Below, piece after piece: positions 1-5,136 of a DNA stretch of 8,268 bases. The stretch comes from an uncultured Opitutaceae bacterium. Lineage in GTDB: Bacteria > Verrucomicrobiota > Verrucomicrobiia > Opitutales > Opitutaceae. Location of the stretch: assembly GCA_937902865.1 (NCBI GenBank), contig CALFNJ010000355.1, positions 1-8,268 on the forward strand. Direction: 5' to 3'. Both the position numbers and the translations under genes were made by a program. The notes beneath the pieces are model-generated. The model was not told the DNA's origin. It did no database searches and saw only the letters and a program-made list of their open reading frames with translations. Positions within the stretch are counted from its first letter, which is position 1. Each line of letters starts with the position of its first letter.

Positions 1-1006
1 CGCTGAAACCACCACTCCTGTCGCCGCTGACGCCGAAGGTTCGGTTCCGCCCGGAACCGAAGCCGCCCCTGCGGGCAGCCCGGGCTCGGTCCGCGCGGAC
101 GGCCGCCGCGTGGAGCGCTATAATTTCAGCCAGCCGGTTTTCATTTCCACGTCGGATCTCCGCCGCCTCCAGACGCGCCAGGAAGACTTCGTCCGTTATC
201 TCGCGACCCGGCTCTCGCTGCACCTGCGGATGGAGCTCGGCCTGAAGCTGACGGGCCTCGCCGCCGTGCCCTACGCGCAATTCACCGGGGCGCTGCCGAA
301 TCCGGTGCATCTTTCCCTGTTCAAGGCCGAGCCGCTCGCGGGCATCGGCATCCTCGCGATCGATCCGCGCCTCGCGCTCACGCTGACCGACCGCCTGCTC
401 GGCGGCCGCGGCGCGGCGGTGAAGGCGGGACGCGATCTGACCGAGATCGAGGTCGCGCTCGTCGAGGGGATCATGGCGATCATCCTCGAGGAGTGGTGCG
501 CGCAGTGGAAATCGGTGCAGGAGCTCAAGCCGACCATCATCGGCCACGAGGCCAGCGGCCGCTTCCTCCAGACCTCGCCGCGCGATGTGGCGGTGATGAA
601 TCTTTCCCTCGAGGCCAGCTTCGGCGATTGCGTCGGCGCGATCCAGCTCGGCCTCCCGTGCACGACGCTCGACCCGTTGCTGAAGAAACTCGGCGGCAAC
701 CGCGCCCGCGAGGAGTCCCCCGCCGCCGCGCGTCCGGTCGCGTGGCAGCCCGCCTTTGACCATGTCTCCGTGCCGGTGCGCGCGGAGTGGCAGGCCCTGG
801 AATTTTCCCTGCGCGAGCTCGCCAGCCTCCGGGTCGGCGACGTGATCGAGCTCTCGCCCACGCTGTTCAACGAAACCCGCGTCCTGTTCAACGGCGTGCC
901 GAAGTTCGTCGGCACTGTTGGTCACGACGCCGACCGCGTCGCGGTGCAACTCACCCGCAAGCTCTCCAACGAGGAAACCACTCATGCCCATTCCAACGGA
1001 AGATAA
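1..1006 (+). CDS. fliM: Flagellar motor switch protein FliM (5' end outside window)
   Basis: FliM is the middle protein of the cytoplasmic C-ring; it binds FliG and FliN and, through its N-terminus, phosphorylated CheY, and so sets the direction of rotation. The reading frame is open from base 2, so the start codon and the CheY-binding N-terminal peptide lie upstream. About 334 residues are visible. An Ala/Pro/Gly-rich linker comes first. The FliM middle domain follows, beginning at the YNFSQPVF segment, with LLGGRG in the region where FliM proteins carry a conserved GG. A C-terminal SpoA domain begins near PAFDHVSVPV and contains RVGDVIELSP. The GTG at 110 is only an internal codon, since the frame continues upstream with FliM-like linker composition. 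The last 23 bases overlap fliN, which suggests translational coupling. The family assignment is confident; the true length is not known from this window. Confidence 0.95.
   Translation, partial: AETTTPVAADAEGSVPPGTEAAPAGSPGSVRADGRRVERYNFSQPVFISTSDLRRLQTRQEDFVRYLATRLSLHLRMELGLKLTGLAAVPYAQFTGALPNPVHLSLFKAEPLAGIGILAIDPRLALTLTDRLLGGRGAAVKAGRDLTEIEVALVEGIMAIILEEWCAQWKSVQELKPTIIGHEASGRFLQTSPRDVAVMNLSLEASFGDCVGAIQLGLPCTTLDPLLKKLGGNRAREESPAAARPVAWQPAFDHVSVPVRAEWQALEFSLRELASLRVGDVIELSPTLFNETRVLFNGVPKFVGTVGHDADRVAVQLTRKLSNEETTHAHSNGR
971..974 (+). promoter_or_regulatory. Shine-Dalgarno-like GAGG for fliN
   Basis: GAGG lies inside the 3' end of fliM, nine bases before the ATG at 984. It is the clearest ribosome binding site in this operon and supports that ATG over the upstream in-frame start at 918. 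The other flagellar starts here have weak or no such sequence. Confidence 0.55.
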
Positions 1007-1247
1007 GACCATCGATATCGTGCTCGACGTGAAGGTGAAGGTGACCGTGCAGCTCGGCTCCTGCCAGATGTCGATGCGCGACGTGCTCGAGCTCGCGCCC
1101 GGCTCGATCGTACAGCTCATGCAGCGTGCGACCGATCCCGTCGGCCTGTTCGTCAACGACAAGCTCGTCGCGCACGGCGAGGTCGTCGTGGTCGAGGACA
1201 ACTTCGGCATCAAGATCACCGAGCTGATCGGCAGCGGGAAGCCATGA
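984..1247 (+). CDS. fliN: Flagellar motor switch protein FliN
   Basis: FliN forms the base of the C-ring with FliM and helps deliver export cargo via FliH. The 87-residue product is almost entirely the SpoA domain: the VKVKVTVQLGSCQMSMRDVL strand-turn region, then LAPGSIVQL, the FVNDKLVAHGEVVVV segment, and NFGIKITELI at the C-terminus, all diagnostic of FliN. It is a short form without the acidic N-terminal extension seen in some proteobacterial FliN proteins. An in-frame start at 918 would add residues with no FliN character and overlap fliM by 89 bases, so ATG 984 was chosen. It overlaps fliM by 23 bases, and its TGA overlaps the ATG of fliO (ATGA). Confidence 0.95.
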   Translation: MPIPTEDKTIDIVLDVKVKVTVQLGSCQMSMRDVLELAPGSIVQLMQRATDPVGLFVNDKLVAHGEVVVVEDNFGIKITELIGSGKP

Positions 1248-1654
1248 GCGTTTCGCTCCGGCTCCGCTATCCGGCCATCTGGCTCTTCGCCTCCGCCCGC
1301 GTGCTCGCGGCCGCGGAGAGCACCGTCATCTACCCCGCCGGTTCGCCCGCGGGCACGGCGGCGACCGGTGCCGGCGCCCAGCTGGGCGGTGCGCTCGGTC
1401 CGATGACGCTCGTCGTGGCGCTGCTGCTCGCGGCGGCCGGCGGCTGGGTGCTCTGGCGCCAGCGCACCAATCGGGTGGCGGGCCGCGATGGTCGGCTGCT
1501 GGCGGTCGACGAGACGCGCGCGCTCGGCAATCGCCAGTACCTCGTCGTCGCCTCCTACGACGGAAAAAAATTCCTGCTCGGCGTGTGCCCCGGCCGGATC
1601 GAAATGCTCTCGCCGCTCGGCGAAGGCACAGCGGACGGAAAGCGGATCGCGTGA
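1244..1654 (+). CDS. fliO: Flagellar biosynthesis protein FliO
   Basis: FliO is a small bitopic membrane protein that helps FliP assemble in the export gate. The 136-residue product has a hydrophobic N-terminus (about residues 10-24, possibly a signal peptide), a Gly/Ala-rich stretch, one clear membrane segment at about residues 51-71, and a basic stop-transfer WRQR. A cytoplasmic domain follows, with the FliO pattern LLAVDETRALGNRQYLVVAS and then KKFLLGVCPGRIEML. Family recognition rests on that region and on position between fliN and fliP, because FliO is poorly conserved. Start and stop overlap both neighbours by four bases (ATGA upstream, GTGA downstream), so translation is probably coupled. 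Confidence 0.88.
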   Translation: MSVSLRLRYPAIWLFASARVLAAAESTVIYPAGSPAGTAATGAGAQLGGALGPMTLVVALLLAAAGGWVLWRQRTNRVAGRDGRLLAVDETRALGNRQYLVVASYDGKKFLLGVCPGRIEMLSPLGEGTADGKRIA

Positions 1655-2496
1655 AGCTGTTTCGACTCATTCTTTTCCTGGGCCTGATCGTGCTGCTCGC
1701 GGCGCCGCTCGCGGCGCAGGCGCCGGCGCCTTTGCCTCCCGCGCCGGCCCCGGGCACGTCGCCCACGGCCGTCTCGACCCCGGCCGCTGCCGCCGCTCCG
1801 GCGGCGCCCGCGGGAGCGGCGACGCCGTTCCGCCTGAACATCGGACTCGAGGGTTCGGGCCAGGCGGGGCAGGTCAGCGTGGCGGTGCAGATCGTCATCG
1901 TGATGACGCTGCTCTCGGTCGCCCCATCGATCCTGCTGCTGATGACGAGCTTCACGCGCATCGTGATCGTGCTCGGCTTCGTGCGCACCGCGCTCGGCAC
2001 GCCGAGCGCGCCGTCGAATCAGATCATCGTCGGCCTCTCGCTTTTCCTGACATTCTTTCTCATGGGCCCGGTGTTCGAACGCGTGCAGAAGGAAGCGCTG
2101 AACCCGTACCTCGACGGCCGCATCACCTCGGTGGAGGCGATGGATCGCGCGAGCGTGCCGCTGAAGGATTTCATGCTGAAGCAGACGCGCACCCGGGAAT
2201 TGGAATACTTTCTCGAGCTCGGCGGCTTCGGGCCGACGGCGGTGAAAGATCTGCCGATCCGCGTCGTGATTCCCGCCTTCGTCGTGAGCGAGCTGCAGAC
2301 CTCCTTCCAGATGGGTTTCCTGCTCTTCCTGCCGTTCCTCGTGATCGATTTCCTTGTCTCCTCCGTGCTCATGGCGCTCGGCATGATGATGATGCCGCCG
2401 GTGGTCGTAGCGCTGCCGCTCAAGCTGCTGCTGTTCGTCCTCGTGGACGGCTGGCACCTGGTCGTGAAGTCGCTCGTCCAGAGTTTCGCCACCTGA
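1651..2496 (+). CDS. fliP: Flagellar export gate protein FliP
   Basis: FliP is the main channel-forming subunit of the FliPQR export gate in the inner membrane. From the GTG at 1651 the product has 281 residues. It starts with a signal peptide (KLFRLILF, hydrophobic core, AAQ near residues 22-24), as is usual for FliP. An unusually long Pro/Ala-rich linker runs to about residue 55. The FliP core contains SFTRIVIVLGFVRTALGTP, SNQIIVGLSLFLTFF and the signature PAFVVSELQTSFQMGF, then GMMMMPP near the end. The GTG was preferred to an upstream in-frame ATG at 1585 because it puts the signal peptide at the N-terminus and gives the GTGA overlap with fliO. Confidence 0.95.
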   Translation: MKLFRLILFLGLIVLLAAPLAAQAPAPLPPAPAPGTSPTAVSTPAAAAAPAAPAGAATPFRLNIGLEGSGQAGQVSVAVQIVIVMTLLSVAPSILLLMTSFTRIVIVLGFVRTALGTPSAPSNQIIVGLSLFLTFFLMGPVFERVQKEALNPYLDGRITSVEAMDRASVPLKDFMLKQTRTRELEYFLELGGFGPTAVKDLPIRVVIPAFVVSELQTSFQMGFLLFLPFLVIDFLVSSVLMALGMMMMPPVVVALPLKLLLFVLVDGWHLVVKSLVQSFAT

Positions 2497-2515
2497 GCCG
2501 CGTGTTTCTTCCCGC

Positions 2516-2785
2516 ATGAATCCCGATCTCGCCATCGACATTTTCCGAACCACGGTGGTCTTCGCGCTCTACGTCGTCGCGCCTTTCCTGATTGTCACGC
2601 TGGTGATCGGCATCGCGGCGAGCCTGCTGCAGTCGGTGACGAGCATGCAGGAGCCCACGCTGACCTTCGTCCCGAAGCTCCTCGTGCTCGCCGGCCTTGC
2701 GCTGCTGCTCACGCCCTGGCTGCTCCGTTCGCTCTCGGAGTTCACGGTCACGACGCTCACCCGCATGGGCGGGCTGGGGCACTGA
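2516..2785 (+). CDS. fliQ: Flagellar export gate protein FliQ
   Basis: FliQ is the small two-helix membrane subunit that wraps the FliP/FliR core of the export gate. The product has 89 residues, the normal family length. It has two hydrophobic segments, about residues 15-40 and 53-70. Between them is the conserved SLLQSVTSMQEPTLTFVPK loop, a FliQ hallmark. The gene begins 19 bases after the fliP stop and has no obvious Shine-Dalgarno site; the preceding bases are pyrimidine-rich. In most flagellar operons fliR and flhB follow, but here the coding run ends and a repeat-rich spacer begins. Confidence 0.96.
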   Translation: MNPDLAIDIFRTTVVFALYVVAPFLIVTLVIGIAASLLQSVTSMQEPTLTFVPKLLVLAGLALLLTPWLLRSLSEFTVTTLTRMGGLGH

Positions 2786-2880
2786 GCGGAGCTGCTTTCC
2801 GAATCTCGGATCGGACTCGGTCTTCCTCCGGTGAAAAATTCTGCGGCAATGTCGGCGCGCGCCGTCCGCGATTGGGTGAA

Positions 2881-2925
2881 TTCGGAAGCCAGGAAGCCAG
2901 GAAAGACTGGCCGCTTGGTTTCCGA
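2881..2925. repeat. Imperfect hairpin with GGAAGCCA tandem units
   Basis: The left arm 2882-2900 contains two direct copies of GGAAGCCA. It pairs with 2907-2925 across the six-base loop GAAAGA: 15 of 19 positions are Watson-Crick pairs and two more are G-T on the plus strand. The left arm is the reverse complement of the right arm of the longer hairpin at 7419-7485 (TTCCTGGCTTCCTGGCTTCC), so the two belong to one family. Confidence 0.65.
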
Positions 2926-2938
2926 GGATCCGATCGAA

Positions 2939-2993
2939 GGTAGGGCGAGGCGTCCCCGCCGAGCCGCGGCTCACCGGGACGGTTCGCCCTACC
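2939..2993. repeat. GTAGGGCG palindromic element, copy 1
   Basis: A perfect 10-base outer stem (GGTAGGGCGA at 2939-2948 with TCGCCCTACC at 2984-2993) encloses an inner stem (CGTCCC 2951-2956 with GGGACG 2976-2981) and a central perfect palindrome GAGCCGCGGCTC at 2961-2972. No T-tract follows, so this looks like a REP-type dispersed palindrome more than an intrinsic terminator. A relative with the same GTAGGGCG ends lies at 7500-7526. Confidence 0.75.
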
Positions 2994-3016
2994 TCATGAC
3001 AGATTGATGGATTGTT

Positions 3017-3048
3017 TCCGTTCCTGATTTCCTGAGTTCCAGATAAAA
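3017..3048 (+). repeat. TTCCTGA-type dispersed repeat, copy A
   Basis: This is a 32-base block beginning TCCGTTCCTGATTTCCTGAG and ending CCAGATAAAA. It is identical at 7579-7610. The central 26 bases recur inverted at 4298-4323. Internally it is built from a near-tandem octamer (TTCCTGAT, TTCCTGAG, TTCC). Confidence 0.85.
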
Positions 3049-3058
3049 ACCTGACCGA

Positions 3059-3106
3059 ATCACGGATCACGGATCGAAATCGAAAATCGAGAATCCAAAA
3101 TCGAAA
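3059..3106 (+). repeat. Degenerate ATCGAAA heptamer array
   Basis: The run reads as seven head-to-tail units: ATCACGG, ATCACGG, ATCGAA (one base short), ATCGAAA, ATCGAGA, ATCCAAA, ATCGAAA. A shorter run of the same type (ATCGAA, ATCGAA, ATCAGGA) follows the 32-base repeat at 7615-7633, where it runs into the end of the minus-strand gene. The low-complexity A-rich track sits just upstream of the sigma-28-type promoter. Confidence 0.7.
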
Positions 3107-3138
3107 ATGAGCAGCGGCCGCCGCCGCTCAGATCGTAT

Positions 3139-3165
3139 TAAAGTCACCGCTCATCCGACCGATAA
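3139..3165 (+). promoter_or_regulatory. Sigma-28 (FliA)-type promoter
   Basis: TAAAGTCA (3139-3146), an 11-base spacer, then ACCGATAA (3158-3165). The enterobacterial FliA consensus is TAAAGTTT-N11-GCCGATAA, so spacing is exact, the -35 box matches 6 of 8 and the -10 box 7 of 8. It stands directly before the FlgM-like, fliS and fliT-like genes, which are typical late or autoregulated flagellar targets. The predicted transcription start, near 3171-3173, is only a few bases before the ATG at 3177. Confidence 0.75.
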
Positions 3166-3176
3166 TAGAAGCAGCC

Positions 3177-3461
3177 ATGATTCCCTCCTTGCCCTCTTCC
3201 GGTGGAGCCGCCCGTTCGGCCTCCGCCTCCGGGCTGAATCCTTCGCCCGCACGGCCGCCCGCGATCCGTCCCGACCGGATCTCGACCGAAGGCGGCGCCG
3301 CGTTGCAGGCCGCTTTGGCCCGCCAGCCGGCGATCCGCCCCGAGGTGGTCGAGCGCGCCCGCGCCTTGCTCGCTGATCCCGGCTATCCCTCGCCGGCGAT
3401 CATGAAGCGGATCGCGGCGCAGATCGTGGATTCGCCGGATCTGAGCGAAGACGCGGCCTGA
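3177..3461 (+). CDS. Putative FlgM-like anti-sigma-28 factor
   Basis: The product is a 94-residue soluble protein. The first half is rich in Ser, Ala, Pro and Gly and looks disordered. The second half resembles the C-terminal sigma-binding part of FlgM: IRPEVVERARALLADPGYPS, where FlgM proteins have a helix followed by a DGxYxxD-like turn, then a final helix IMKRIAAQIVDS. FlgM holds sigma-28 inactive until it is exported through the finished hook. The family call is by pattern only. It is supported by a sigma-28-type promoter directly upstream and by fliS 13 bases downstream. The ATG at 3177 lacks a strong ribosome binding site and would be almost leaderless. It could instead be an unrelated small flagellar protein. 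Confidence 0.55.
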   Translation: MIPSLPSSGGAARSASASGLNPSPARPPAIRPDRISTEGGAALQAALARQPAIRPEVVERARALLADPGYPSPAIMKRIAAQIVDSPDLSEDAA

Positions 3462-3474
3462 GTTGAGCCTGTCC

Positions 3475-3903
3475 ATGCGCACCGACGGCCACGCCCGGAC
3501 CTACCGGGCGAACGCGATTTTGACCGCCAGTCCCGGACAGCTCGTGCTGCTGATGTACGACGGCGCGCTGCAGGCGATGGCGCTGGCCCAGCAGGCCTTC
3601 GCCCAGCCGGGCACCGATCCGCGCCGGCTCGAGACCATCCACCAGCAGCTCCAGAAGGCGCAGCGCATCCTCGCCGAGCTGCAGGGTGGCCTGAATTTTG
3701 AAACGGGCGGCGAATTCGCCCGTACGATGCACCGCCTGTACGATTATCATCTCCAGCGCCTGTTCGAGGCGAACCTCCGCAAGCAGGTTGAGCCGCTAGC
3801 GGAAGTGGAGAGCCTGGTCCGCGGCCTCCGGGAAGCGTGGGCGGAAATGCTGCAGAACCAGGACGCCGCGGCGCCGGTCGAGCGGATCTGCAGCGTGGCC
3901 TGA
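3475..3903 (+). CDS. fliS: Flagellin export chaperone FliS
   Basis: FliS binds the C-terminal helix of flagellin in the cytoplasm, preventing premature polymerisation and guiding it to FlhA. The 142-residue product has the family pattern throughout: NAILTASPGQLVLLMYDGAL at the N-terminus, a helical QQLQKAQRILAELQGGLNFE segment, GGEFARTMHRLYDYHLQRL, then EANLRKQVEPLAEVESLVRG and a Trp-containing helix. ATG 3475 was chosen. TTG 3463 in the same frame, two bases after the previous stop, would add four residues and cannot be excluded. It lies 13 bases after the FlgM-like gene and is probably co-transcribed with it from the promoter at 3139-3165. Confidence 0.93.
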   Translation: MRTDGHARTYRANAILTASPGQLVLLMYDGALQAMALAQQAFAQPGTDPRRLETIHQQLQKAQRILAELQGGLNFETGGEFARTMHRLYDYHLQRLFEANLRKQVEPLAEVESLVRGLREAWAEMLQNQDAAAPVERICSVA

Positions 3904-3920
3904 GCGGCGGCCGATCCATC

Positions 3921-4283
3921 GTGGAAACTCCGACCGCAACCCGCCTGCGCTGGCTCGACGCGCTGGAACAGCTCTCGCGCCGCGAGGCCGCGCAGCTGCG
4001 CGCCGGCGATTTTGACGGCGCCCGGCAGAGCCGGCAGCAGGCCGAGCCTTTGCTGACCAGCCTGATCGGCATCGCCGGCACGGAAGACAGCCTGGTCCGG
4101 GCCCGCACGGCCGCGGTCCTGGCGATCCGCCAGCGCACGCACGAGTGGCTGACCACCGAATTGACGATCACGCGCAAGGCCCTCGATCGCGTCGGCTCGG
4201 CCCAGCGCCGCCTCGAGCAGATCGCGCCGGCCTACCGCGGCTCCGACGACAACCCGGGCGCACAGTTCAGCGCGCAGGGGTAG
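3921..4283 (+). CDS. Small helical protein in fliT position (putative FliT/FlgN-like chaperone)
   Basis: From the GTG at 3921 the product has 120 residues. It is predicted mostly alpha-helical, with many Arg, Gln, Glu and Ala and no membrane segment: DALEQLSRREAAQLRAGDFD at the N-terminus, a middle helix around SRQQAEPLLTSLIGIAG, and a long C-terminal helix around TITRKALDRVGSAQRRLEQI. FliT and FlgN chaperones have this kind of architecture, and fliT commonly follows fliS, as here (17-base gap). I see no diagnostic motif, so the role is inferred from position and shape. The frame is open upstream to an ATG at 3837 inside fliS; the GTG just after the fliS stop is the more natural start. Confidence 0.6.
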   Translation: METPTATRLRWLDALEQLSRREAAQLRAGDFDGARQSRQQAEPLLTSLIGIAGTEDSLVRARTAAVLAIRQRTHEWLTTELTITRKALDRVGSAQRRLEQIAPAYRGSDDNPGAQFSAQG

Positions 4284-4297
4284 GCAGCGGATCCAGG

Positions 4298-4323
4298 TTA
4301 TCTGGAACTCAGGAAATCAGGAA
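4298..4323 (-). repeat. TTCCTGA-type dispersed repeat, inverted copy B
   Basis: These 26 bases (TTATCTGGAACTCAGGAAAT then CAGGAA) are the exact reverse complement of the core of the repeats at 3017-3048 and 7579-7610. The copy begins 14 bases after the stop of the fliT-like gene. The flanks differ from the other two copies. Confidence 0.85.
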
Positions 4324-4336
4324 TCCCGATCCGGTT

Positions 4337-4408
4337 TCGCGCAGAGGCGCAGAAGCACGGAGTTCGATCCCACTTATCCGAGCTCTGCGTTTCTGCGCCT
4401 CTGCGCGA
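4337..4408. repeat. 30-bp-stem hairpin of GCGCAGAGGCGCAGAA type
   Basis: The left arm 4337-4366 pairs with 4379-4408 around a 12-base loop. The first 18 pairs are perfect (TCGCGCAGAGGCGCAGAA with its complement). The remaining 12 include four transitions, three of which are G-U pairs in a plus-strand transcript. A short A-run follows (4408-4413) but no T-run, so a plus-strand intrinsic terminator is not supported. It may act as a transcript-end stabiliser for the fliS operon or be a mobile palindrome. Confidence 0.75.
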
Positions 4409-4509
4409 GAAAAGGTTTGAGGGTTCGGGATTCGATTCCCGGCGGAGCTAAAGCGGACGAGCGAAGCGGAAAAGCGCGCCACCAAACCGAAAATGTCAGC
4501 ACTCGGAGA

Positions 4510-4599
4510 TTGGCCGCGAAAAGGCGCAGAAAACGCAAAAACGATCCAGCGTGAGAGTGTGGATCGTTTTTGCGCATTTCTGCGCTTTTTTGCGGCCAA
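4510..4599. repeat. Very long hairpin (~38-bp stem) between convergent genes
   Basis: 4510-4547 and 4561-4599 are inverted copies: TTGGCCGC at the outer end matches GCGGCCAA, and CGCAAAAACGATCC at the inner end matches GGATCGTTTTTGCG, with a 13-base loop. Only two substitutions and a one-base slip near the middle interrupt it. The right arm has runs of five and six T on the plus strand, and the left arm has A-runs that become U-runs in the minus transcript, so it could end transcripts from either side. It ends 25 bases from the stop of the minus-strand gene at 4624. Confidence 0.75.
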
Positions 4600-4623
4600 C
4601 TCTCGCTCAGCCGCCTTGACGGC

Positions 4624-5046
4624 TCAGCTCGCGAGCGCGACGAGCGGCGCCACTGCGGGGGCGGACGCCACGGAGCGTTCGACGAGGGCGGGCGGCGGAC
4701 CGGAAAACCAGGTGCGCGCGATCGAAGCGGCCTGCTGCTGCCAGTCGGAAGCCTTCTTGGCGTGGACGGTCAGCATCGTGAGCCGATCATGATTTTTCCA
4801 ATGCAGGCTCGCCTTCAGGCAGGCGACGCCGTCGGCCAGTTCGAAGGCCTGGAGAAAAATGCTTCCGGCCTGACGCGTGGCGTCGCCCTGGCGGGGAGTC
4901 AGTGTCATGCGGGCCAGATGGCTGTCATAGTTGGCCATCCGGGAGATTTCCCACGTGCCGTCATTGCCACCGCCGCTCTGGGCCGAAATTCCGGCCAGCA
5001 GCGCCTGTTCGATGTCGTTCAGGAAGGATAGCAGGCGGAGGCTCAT
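4624..5046 (-). CDS. Hypothetical protein under a sigma-28-type promoter
   Basis: The product has 140 residues and belongs to no family I recognise. It has no signal peptide or membrane segment. It starts with a short amphipathic helix (MSLRLLSFLNDIEQALLAGI) and a Gly-rich turn. A probably folded core follows, including YDSHLARMTLTPRQGDA, a hydrophobic FLQAFELADGVACLKASLHW segment and DWQQQAASIARTWF. The tail is Ala/Val/Pro-rich. The ATG at 5046 was chosen because the longer in-frame extension, to 5337, would run through both promoters and into the divergent response-regulator gene. No Shine-Dalgarno site is visible. A sigma-28-type promoter lies about 50 bases upstream, so a late flagellar or chemotaxis role is plausible but unproven. 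Confidence 0.65.
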   Translation of the reverse strand: MSLRLLSFLNDIEQALLAGISAQSGGGNDGTWEISRMANYDSHLARMTLTPRQGDATRQAGSIFLQAFELADGVACLKASLHWKNHDRLTMLTVHAKKASDWQQQAASIARTWFSGPPPALVERSVASAPAVAPLVALAS

Positions 5047-5099
5047 GAGAGGGAAGGGCGCAGGGAAGGGATGCCGGACGGTTGAGGTCTTTGCCCTCT

Positions 5100-5126
5100 T
5101 TATCGGCACGGGGACGCCCGGCTTAA
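5100..5126 (-). promoter_or_regulatory. Sigma-28-type promoter, minus strand
   Basis: Read on the minus strand: TTAAGCCG (5126-5119), 11 bases, then a perfect GCCGATAA (5107-5100). The -10 box is identical to the FliA consensus. The -35 box is weak, TTAA against TAAA in its core. The predicted start near 5093 gives a leader of about 47 bases before the ATG at 5046. Confidence 0.6.
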
Positions 5127-5136
5127 ATCTTTTGAC

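Larger units (their letters stand above)
2786..3138. other. Repeat-rich intergenic spacer after fliQ
   Basis: There is no convincing gene in these 353 bases. The first 95 bases show no clear structure; there is no strong hairpin followed by a T-run, so no intrinsic terminator can be called for the fliQ operon. The rest is a chain of repeat blocks: a GGAAGCCA-based hairpin, a GTAGGGCG palindrome, a TTCCTGA-based block and a degenerate heptamer array, described separately. The same first three blocks recur in the same order at 7419-7610. Confidence 0.7.
4284..4623. other. Spacer between convergent genes, filled by inverted repeats
   Basis: These 340 bases separate the fliT-like gene from the minus-strand gene ending at 4624. 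They hold an inverted copy of the TTCCTGA repeat (4298-4323) and two long hairpins (4337-4408, 4510-4599). A 100-base stretch lies between them with only a short stem (CGGGA 4427-4431 with TCCCG 4437-4441). I find no credible gene here; the short open frames come from the palindromes. Confidence 0.7.

Noticed and set aside
110..112. GTG as the start of fliM
   Set aside because: The frame is open back to base 2, and FliM has an N-terminal CheY-binding segment that must lie upstream.
1555..2553. 332-residue minus-strand frame opposite fliO and fliP
   Set aside because: Its extreme His/Arg/Glu composition is that of an antisense shadow, and the plus strand encodes recognisable FliP.
2881..3106. 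CRISPR array
   Set aside because: The repeats are short, differ from one another, are partly inverted and have no regular unique spacers or cas genes.
2786..3138. Remnant of fliR in the spacer after fliQ
   Set aside because: No frame shows FliR-like hydrophobic segments; the sequence is made of repeats and palindromes.
4486..4493. ACCGAAAA as a sigma-28 -10 box
   Set aside because: There is no TAAA at the required distance upstream and no gene starts just downstream.
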